A stretch of 10,608 nucleotides of DNA from Gemmatimonadota bacterium. GTDB lineage: Bacteria; Gemmatimonadota; Gemmatimonadetes; Gemmatimonadales; Gemmatimonadaceae. The position numbers were made by a program, and so were the translations under genes. Position 1 is the first letter of the stretch, and the number at the start of each line of letters is the position of its first letter. A model generated the notes under the pieces. The model worked only from the letters and a program-made list of their open reading frames with translations, searched no databases and was not told the DNA's origin. This document shows positions 6,450 to 10,608 of the stretch, piece by piece. The stretch spans positions 1-10,608 of the forward strand of contig JAQBPZ010000062.1 of assembly GCA_028287225.1 (NCBI GenBank). Direction: 5' to 3'.

Positions 6450-8474
6450 ATGACTGCACCGAAGCTGGCCCAGGAGCGCCCGGAGCGGCGCCGGATCGAT
6501 CGCGAGGAGGTGCCGGCGGGCGCCGCGGCCGAAGCCGCGATCACGCGCACGATCGAGCTGCACGGCGCGGATGCCGCCCTCGAGCCCGAGGTGGCGAAGG
6601 AGGAGGCCGCGCGTGCCCGCGGAACGCTCCTGTCGCTCGCAGTGGGCGCGGCGGGCATCGTCTATGGCGACATCGGCACGAGCCCTCTCTATGCCCTGCG
6701 CGAGGCGTTCACGGGATACGGGCTGCGCCCGGTGCCGGCGGACGTGCTCGGCGTGCTCTCGCTGATCGTCTGGGCGCTCGTGCTCGTGGTGAGCGTGAAG
6801 TACATCGCGTTCATCATGCGCGCCGACAACGGCGGCGAGGGCGGGATCCTCGCGCTGCTCACCCTCCTGCTCCCCGACCTCGAGCGGGGACGGAGCCGGC
6901 GGCCGATGCTGTGGATCGGGGCGGGGCTCTTCGGTGCGGCGCTGCTCTACGGCGATGGCGTGATCACCCCCGCCATCTCGGTGCTCTCGGCCGTGGAGGG
7001 GCTGCATGTCGTCTCGCCTGCGCTGCAGCGCTTCGTGGTCCCGCTGACGCTCGCGATCCTCGTGTCGCTCTTTGCGATCCAGCGCCGGGGCACGGCGCGC
7101 GTGGGCCGCGTCTTCGGGCCCGTGATGGTCCTCTGGTTCGTGGTGATCGGCGCGATGGGCGCGGTGGAAGTGGCACGGCACCCCGGGGTGCTCGGCGCGC
7201 TCTCGCCGGTGCACGCCGCGAGCTTCCTCGTGCGGCATTCGTGGCCGGGCCTGATGGTGCTCGGCGCGGTGATCCTGGTGGTCACCGGGGCCGAGGCGCT
7301 GTATGCCGACATGGGGCACTTCGGGGCCCGGCCCATCCGGCTGGTGTGGTTCGTCCTCGTGCTTCCGTGCCTGCTGCTCAACTACCTGGGGCAGGGGTCG
7401 CTGCTGCTCCGTGCGCCGGCCACGCAGCACCCGTTCTTCGAGCTCGCGCCGGCCCGGCTGCTGCTGCCGCTCGTCGCGCTGGCGACCATCACCACCGTGA
7501 TCGCCTCGCAGGCGCTCATCTCCGGCGCCTTCTCGCTGACACGCCAGCTGATGCACCTCGGCTATGCGCCGATCCTCACCGTGCTGCACACGTCGCAGGA
7601 GCAGGAGGGCCAGGTCTACGTCCCGATCGTGAACTGGCTGCTGCTGGCGGCGTGCCTGCTGCTCGTCGTCGGCTTCGGCAGCTCGGAGCGGCTCGCGACG
7701 GCGTACGGGCTGGCGGTGAGCGCCACGATGGCGTTGACGACGGTGCTCTTCTACCGGGTGGCGCGCTGGCGCTGGGGATGGAGCCGCATCGCGGCGCTCC
7801 CGCTCGCGCTGCTCTTCCTGCTCGTGGACCTGTCGTTCCTGACCGCGAACGTGGTGAAGCTGCCACACGGCGGCTGGGTGCCTCTGGTGCTCGCCATCGG
7901 GGTGTACGTGGTGTTCGTGACATGGCGGCGCGGGCGCGACCAGCTGATCGCGCTCCGATCCAGCAACATGGCCGCGGTGGAGGAGATGGTTGCGCGGGTG
8001 GCCGCGGAGCGGCCGGCCCGCACCCCCGGCACCGGCATCTTCCTGAGCCCGAGCGCGGACCAGATCCCCGACGTGCTGCACCACTACGTGGAGCGGATCC
8101 GGTCGCTGCACGAGCAGATCATCCTGATCACCGTCCGCGCGGCGGATGCGGCCCGGGTTCCCGCGGCGGAGCGGGTGGAGATCGAGCGGCTGGAGCACGG
8201 GTTCATCACCGTGGTGGCGTGCTACGGCTACATGCAGTCCGTGGCGCTCCAGGACGTGCTGCGCGCGTGCGAGCGGAAGGGCGTGTGCCGCCTCCCCGAA
8301 TCTCCCACCTACTTCCTGGCGCGGGAGCGGCTGCGGCCCACCGGCGCGGGCCGGATGGCGCGGTGGCGGAAGCGGATCTTCATCTTCATGCACCACAACG
8401 CGCCGACCATGCAGGATTTCTTCGCGCTGCCCATGCCGCAGGTGCTGGAGCTCGGGGTGCAGCACGAGCTGTGA
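6450..8474 (+). CDS. kup: KUP-family low-affinity potassium uptake transporter
   Basis: The 674-residue KUP/HAK/KT transporter is expected to import K+ with protons across the inner membrane. About 12 transmembrane helices are followed by a C-terminal cytoplasmic domain from roughly residue 510. Signature sequences are intact: GIVYGDIGTSPLYA (69-82; D74 matches E. coli D23), YGDGVITPAIS (167-177; D169 sits where E. coli has E116), GAEALYADMGHFG mid-protein, NYLGQGSLLL, and the closing LELGVQHEL, which parallels the E. coli C-terminus. Relative to E. coli Kup there are about 50 extra residues at the N-terminus, rich in Arg and Glu, which may be regulatory. The start at 6450 has no clear Shine-Dalgarno. 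ATG 6426 (eight codons upstream) is an alternative; starts further upstream would overlap BrkB. Its stop overlaps a possible GTG start of the RMD1-like gene. Confidence 0.95.
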   Translation: MTAPKLAQERPERRRIDREEVPAGAAAEAAITRTIELHGADAALEPEVAKEEAARARGTLLSLAVGAAGIVYGDIGTSPLYALREAFTGYGLRPVPADVLGVLSLIVWALVLVVSVKYIAFIMRADNGGEGGILALLTLLLPDLERGRSRRPMLWIGAGLFGAALLYGDGVITPAISVLSAVEGLHVVSPALQRFVVPLTLAILVSLFAIQRRGTARVGRVFGPVMVLWFVVIGAMGAVEVARHPGVLGALSPVHAASFLVRHSWPGLMVLGAVILVVTGAEALYADMGHFGARPIRLVWFVLVLPCLLLNYLGQGSLLLRAPATQHPFFELAPARLLLPLVALATITTVIASQALISGAFSLTRQLMHLGYAPILTVLHTSQEQEGQVYVPIVNWLLLAACLLLVVGFGSSERLATAYGLAVSATMALTTVLFYRVARWRWGWSRIAALPLALLFLLVDLSFLTANVVKLPHGGWVPLVLAIGVYVVFVTWRRGRDQLIALRSSNMAAVEEMVARVAAERPARTPGTGIFLSPSADQIPDVLHHYVERIRSLHEQIILITVRAADAARVPAAERVEIERLEHGFITVVACYGYMQSVALQDVLRACERKGVCRLPESPTYFLARERLRPTGAGRMARWRKRIFIFMHHNAPTMQDFFALPMPQVLELGVQHEL

Positions 8475-8497
8475 CGACGGTGCGCCGCGCGACGGAC

Positions 8498-8519
8498 AGC
8501 ACGGCCTTGGCGTGCTTTT
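8498..8519 (+). terminator. Hairpin with T-run between kup and the RMD1-like gene
   Basis: AGCACGGCC (8498-8506) can pair with GGCGTGCT (8509-8516) with one bulged G, and is followed directly by TTT (TTTT counting the last stem base). This resembles a short intrinsic terminator 24 bases after the kup stop. Because the RMD1-like gene follows immediately with no visible promoter, it may act as a partial terminator or attenuator. It could also be chance, or lie inside coding sequence if translation starts at GTG 8471. Confidence 0.4.
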
Positions 8520-8536
8520 CGCTCCGGCGCGGTACG

Positions 8537-9670
8537 ATGCGCCCTCACCCGCCCGAACCCGCGCCCGCGCTCACCGTGTCCGGTGCCGCGGTGGTCTACC
8601 ACCTGTACGACATCGGGTACGCGATCGAGCTGGATCGCATCGATGCGCTCTTCGCCGGCGAGGCCTCGGCGCGCACGCGGCCGGAGCGCGTGGAGGCGCA
8701 GGCGCTCCAGATCGCAAATCCGCCGGTGACCGTGATGCTCGGCTACCGCACGCTGCGGGTGGACGGCACGCAGTTCGCCGCGCACCTCACGGCGCGGCTG
8801 TTCGATTTCGGGGTCTGCTCGCTGCAGCTCGAGATCCAGGCGGCGGGCACCCTGGCGTGGGACGACTTCGTGCAGTTCGCGCGCGCGCTCGCCCGCTCCC
8901 CCGAGCTGTCCGCCCTCTTCTCCGCGGAGCTCGACGCCCTGCGGACGCGCGTGGCGCCGGCCATCGAGCGCGCCGGGCTCGCGCCGGTGAGCGAGGACTA
9001 CATCGTGTTCCGCGTGACGGCGCTCCGTGGCCCGGACGGTCTCGCGGCCGATCCGCACGCGGTGCTCACGAACGACCGGCTGGCGCCCCTGCTGCTCGGC
9101 GAGCCGCGCGCTCTGGCGCCCACGGCGCTGCGCGAGCTGCTGCACCACCGGTTCTCGTACTATGCCGACGACCTCGTGGTGCTCACCTGGGAGAACGCGC
9201 TGGTGCTGGAGCCCACCGCCAGCGACCGGGACGTGGAGTACATCCTGGAGTTCGCGAACGCGCAGCTCCTCGAGCTGCGGGTCTACGACGCGGTGCTCGA
9301 TGCGGAGCTGCCCCTCATGTACCACCAGGTGGCGGAGGCGCGGCGCCGACGTCGTCCACTGCCGACGCGGCGCTTCCAGGGCGTGCTCTCCAAGCTCCAG
9401 ACCCGGGTCGCGGACGTGACGGAAACGGTGGAGCGTGCGGAGAACGCCCTGAAGGTGACGGACGACGTCTACCTCGCGAGGGTGTACGGCGCGGCGCTGG
9501 AGCTGTTCCGGGCCACCGCGTGGCGGCGCGGCATCGAGCGCAAGCTCGAGATCTTCCGCTCCACGTACGCCATGCTCAATGGGGAGGCGCAGGGCGCGCG
9601 TGCCGAGCTGCTCGAGATCGCGGTGATCCTCATCATCGTCGTCGAGGTCGTGCTCAGCTTCTTCCACTGA
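8537..9670 (+). CDS. RMD1/DUF155 family protein with C-terminal membrane anchor
   Basis: The 377-residue protein covers the whole RMD1/SIF2 (DUF155) domain. Eukaryotic relatives include yeast Rmd1 and human mitochondrial RMND1, needed for mitochondrial translation; the bacterial role is unknown. The N-terminal alpha/beta part begins at about residue 15. The hallmark segment HRFSYYADDLVVLTWENALV is at 204-223, then DVEYILEFANAQLLELRVYD, a predicted helical region with VTETVERAENALKVTDDVY, and finally RAELLEIAVILIIVVEVVL, the single C-terminal transmembrane helix. The protein is thus likely anchored by its tail with the domain in the cytoplasm. ATG 8537 precedes the domain by about 12 residues but has a poor ribosome binding site. 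An in-frame GTG at 8471 overlaps the kup stop as GTGA and would add 22 unremarkable residues with translational coupling. It is probably co-transcribed with kup. Confidence 0.88.
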   Translation: MRPHPPEPAPALTVSGAAVVYHLYDIGYAIELDRIDALFAGEASARTRPERVEAQALQIANPPVTVMLGYRTLRVDGTQFAAHLTARLFDFGVCSLQLEIQAAGTLAWDDFVQFARALARSPELSALFSAELDALRTRVAPAIERAGLAPVSEDYIVFRVTALRGPDGLAADPHAVLTNDRLAPLLLGEPRALAPTALRELLHHRFSYYADDLVVLTWENALVLEPTASDRDVEYILEFANAQLLELRVYDAVLDAELPLMYHQVAEARRRRRPLPTRRFQGVLSKLQTRVADVTETVERAENALKVTDDVYLARVYGAALELFRATAWRRGIERKLEIFRSTYAMLNGEAQGARAELLEIAVILIIVVEVVLSFFH

Positions 9671-9695
9671 GCCACCGGGCGGCCTCCCGGCTGGC
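9671..9695 (+). terminator. Hairpin after the RMD1-like gene
   Basis: GCCACCGGG (9671-9679) and CCCGGCTGGC (9686-9695) form a 9-bp stem with one bulge and a 6-base loop, starting directly after the stop codon. There is no T-run afterwards, so it is not a textbook intrinsic terminator, but its position and strength suggest a 3' end or pause site. Confidence 0.4.
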
Positions 9696-9744
9696 ATCCG
9701 CAGCGTTCCCACGGGCGCTCGCCGCCCTCCGTCGCGGGCCGATC

Positions 9745-9772
9745 TTGACAACCGCACCGCTGGCAGTATGTT
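9745..9772 (+). promoter_or_regulatory. Sigma70-like promoter of the PadR operon
   Basis: A perfect TTGACA -35 (9745-9750) is followed after 16 bp by TATGTT (9767-9772, 4 of 6 consensus positions) as -10. Transcription would begin near 9779, inside the inverted repeat at 9777-9799. This is the best promoter match in the window. It also excludes ATG 9768 as the PadR start, since that codon lies in the -10 element. Confidence 0.65.
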
Positions 9773-9776
9773 GTCC

Positions 9777-9799
9777 GATATAACGTTCATCGCTATATC
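9777..9799. promoter_or_regulatory. Candidate PadR operator (23-bp inverted repeat)
   Basis: GATATAACG (9777-9785) and CGCTATATC (9791-9799) are inverted repeats matching at 8 of 9 positions around a 5-base centre. Such AT-rich dyads stand out strongly in this GC-rich DNA. The dyad covers the predicted transcription start of the PadR gene. PadR-family repressors are dimers that commonly bind dyads at their own promoters, so autoregulation is the natural reading; binding itself is inferred. Confidence 0.6.
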
Positions 9800-9821
9800 A
9801 CCCCTCATAGCAGGCACTCGC

Positions 9822-10187
9822 ATGCGCCACCCGGACGACCTGACGCGGGCGCAGCTCCCCCTGACGCCGGCGACCTTCCAGATCCTGCTCGCGCTCGCCC
9901 AGGGCGAGCGCCATGGCTACGCGATCATGCGCGAGGTCACGGAGCGCGGGGAGGGCATGGTGCGGCTCGGGCCGGGCACGCTGTACGGCTCGCTCAAGCG
10001 GTTGCTCGACGCCGGGCTGGTTGCGGAGGGGGCGGAACGGAGCGATCCCGAGCTCGGGGACGAGCGGCGCCGCTACTACCGCCTCACGGAGTTCGGGCTG
10101 GCGGTCGTGAGCGCCGAAGCGCGCCGGCTGCACGCCCTGGTGCGCGTCGCGCGTGAACGGCAGCTCATCGGCCTGGAGCCGGCATGA
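9822..10187 (+). CDS. PadR family transcriptional regulator
   Basis: The 121-residue winged-helix regulator is of the small PadR type. The motifs follow the family closely: TPATFQILLALAQGERHGYAIMREV (15-39, broken by the first two helices), then LGPGTLYGSLKRLLDAGLV (49-67, recognition helix), and the wing RRRYYRLTEFG (82-92). A C-terminal helix (about 93-115) would form the dimer interface. These proteins usually repress their own operon and respond to small molecules or envelope stress; the inducer is not evident. ATG 9822 was chosen over the in-frame ATG 9768 because the latter overlaps the predicted -10 box and adds non-family sequence. The ribosome site is weak (GCAGG about 8 bases upstream). 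The stop overlaps the next start as ATGA, showing translational coupling with a membrane protein, a common arrangement for this regulator type. Confidence 0.93.
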   Translation: MRHPDDLTRAQLPLTPATFQILLALAQGERHGYAIMREVTERGEGMVRLGPGTLYGSLKRLLDAGLVAEGAERSDPELGDERRRYYRLTEFGLAVVSAEARRLHALVRVARERQLIGLEPA

Positions 10188-10608
10188 GCGCCGAGCGGGT
10201 GTTCGCGCTGCTGCTGCGCGCGTATCCGCGGGCGTTCCGCGCGGAATACGGACGCGAGATGACGCTCGTGTTCCGCGACCAGCGGCGCGAGGCGGGTGGT
10301 GGCGGGGTCGCCTTCTGGGCGGCGCTGCTGCTGGACGTGGCGCGGAGCGCGCCATCGGCGCGCGCGGACGTGCTGCGCGCGCGCCGGGCGGGACTCACTC
10401 AATCATGGGAGGGGACGATGCGACCGATGGCGATGCTCGCAGTGGTGGTTGGCGCGCTGGAGGCGGTCTGGATCGGGATCACCGAGCTGTGGGCGGGCGG
10501 CATCCAGCGCGGCGACGGCGTCTCGCTGGCGGCGGGAGCGCTCGCGGTGGTGGCCGGCGTGCTGCTGGCGACGGCAGGCCTCGCGCTGCTGCGCCGCGGC
10601 ACGAGCGC
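10184..10608 (+). CDS. PadR-coupled membrane protein, partial (runs off the window)
   Basis: This open frame starts at the ATG overlapping the PadR stop and remains open to the window end, showing 141 residues. Residues 5-33 (RVFALLLRAYPRAFRAEYG then REMTLVFRDQ) match the short 'YPRAFR..YG.EM...F.D' leader found on PadR-associated permeases and membrane proteins in Gemmatimonadota and Acidobacteriota. After a linker containing a possible amphipathic helix (41-66), two transmembrane segments follow at about 82-100 and 113-136. Where it continues towards an FtsX/MacB-like permease core or a small integral membrane protein cannot be decided here. A second good ribosome site (GGGAGG, 10407-10412) before ATG 10418 (M79) could give a shorter product starting at the first membrane helix. 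It is expected to be repressed by the upstream PadR protein. Confidence 0.75.
   Translation, partial: MSAERVFALLLRAYPRAFRAEYGREMTLVFRDQRREAGGGGVAFWAALLLDVARSAPSARADVLRARRAGLTQSWEGTMRPMAMLAVVVGALEAVWIGITELWAGGIQRGDGVSLAAGALAVVAGVLLATAGLALLRRGTS

Noticed and set aside
5357..6658. Longer BrkB version starting inside kup
   Set aside because: The extra ~100 residues are antisense to kup coding sequence and have no family resemblance.
6432..8465. A 677-codon minus-strand open frame opposite kup
   Set aside because: Antisense shadow rich in His and Arg; KUP signatures on the plus strand are unambiguous.
6014..8536. Upstream extension of the RMD1-like reading frame to a 1218-codon fusion
   Set aside because: The frame merely stays open through the BrkB antisense strand and the out-of-frame kup sequence; only the part from about 8537 shows protein-like conservation patterns.
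9768..9821. Upstream in-frame ATG as the PadR start
   Set aside because: It lies within the predicted -10 element and would encode the operator dyad as protein; the family homology begins after ATG 9822.
8309..9823. A 504-codon minus-strand open frame opposite the RMD1-like gene and kup end
   Set aside because: It spans two real plus-strand genes and the PadR promoter, and has no recognisable domain.
1..10608. tRNA, rRNA, insertion sequence or phage genes
   Set aside because: I looked for cloverleaf-like ends, transposase motifs and integrase-like proteins and recognised none. This is a by-eye judgement; a covariance-model scan would be decisive.

Overview
This is a GC-rich, gene-dense bacterial chromosomal window of about 10.6 kb. 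It reads as ordinary housekeeping and envelope genes separated by repeat-rich intergenic DNA. The gene set fits Gemmatimonadota best: a secreted M13 zinc peptidase, an RMD1/DUF155 protein, a PadR regulator translationally coupled to a membrane protein, and a small WNVW/CxxC hypothetical. Heptamer arrays and long GC-rich inverted repeats between genes point the same way. Acidobacteriota or a related soil lineage is possible. The assignment rests on gene style, as no rRNA or marker gene is present.

Layout. (1) 79-627 (+): cytoplasmic YceI-family lipid-binding protein. (2) 635-885: composite palindromic intergenic element, made of inverted heptamer arrays flanking inverted copies of a TGTCATCCCA...GGGACCT repeat. 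(3) 874-1224 (-): small hypothetical whose stop codon lies inside that repeat array. (4) 1225-1419: spacer between divergent genes. (5) 1420-3471 (+): exported M13 (neprilysin/PepO-like) metallopeptidase with all key catalytic residues. (6) 3472-3700: spacer with a 31-bp inverted repeat (30/31) and an 11-bp tandem repeat. (7) 3701-5350 (+): MOP-superfamily polysaccharide flippase. It converges, with a 6-bp gap, on (8) 5357-6346 (-), a YihY/BrkB-type inner-membrane protein. (9) Divergent from it is 6450-8474 (+), the KUP potassium transporter, followed closely by (10) 8537-9670 (+), an RMD1/DUF155 protein with a C-terminal membrane anchor. (11) 9745-9799: strong sigma70-like promoter overlapping a 23-bp inverted repeat, a probable autoregulatory operator. 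(12) 9822-10187 (+): PadR-family repressor. It overlaps by ATGA with (13) 10184-end (+), a membrane protein cut by the window edge.

Working together: kup and the RMD1-like gene look co-transcribed, though a hairpin with a T-run between them may lower read-through. The PadR gene and its membrane partner form a self-regulated module. The other genes look like independent units. I found no convincing evidence of a defence, CRISPR, secondary-metabolite or other new multi-gene system. The most unusual material is the intergenic repeat architecture and the kup/RMD1 pairing.
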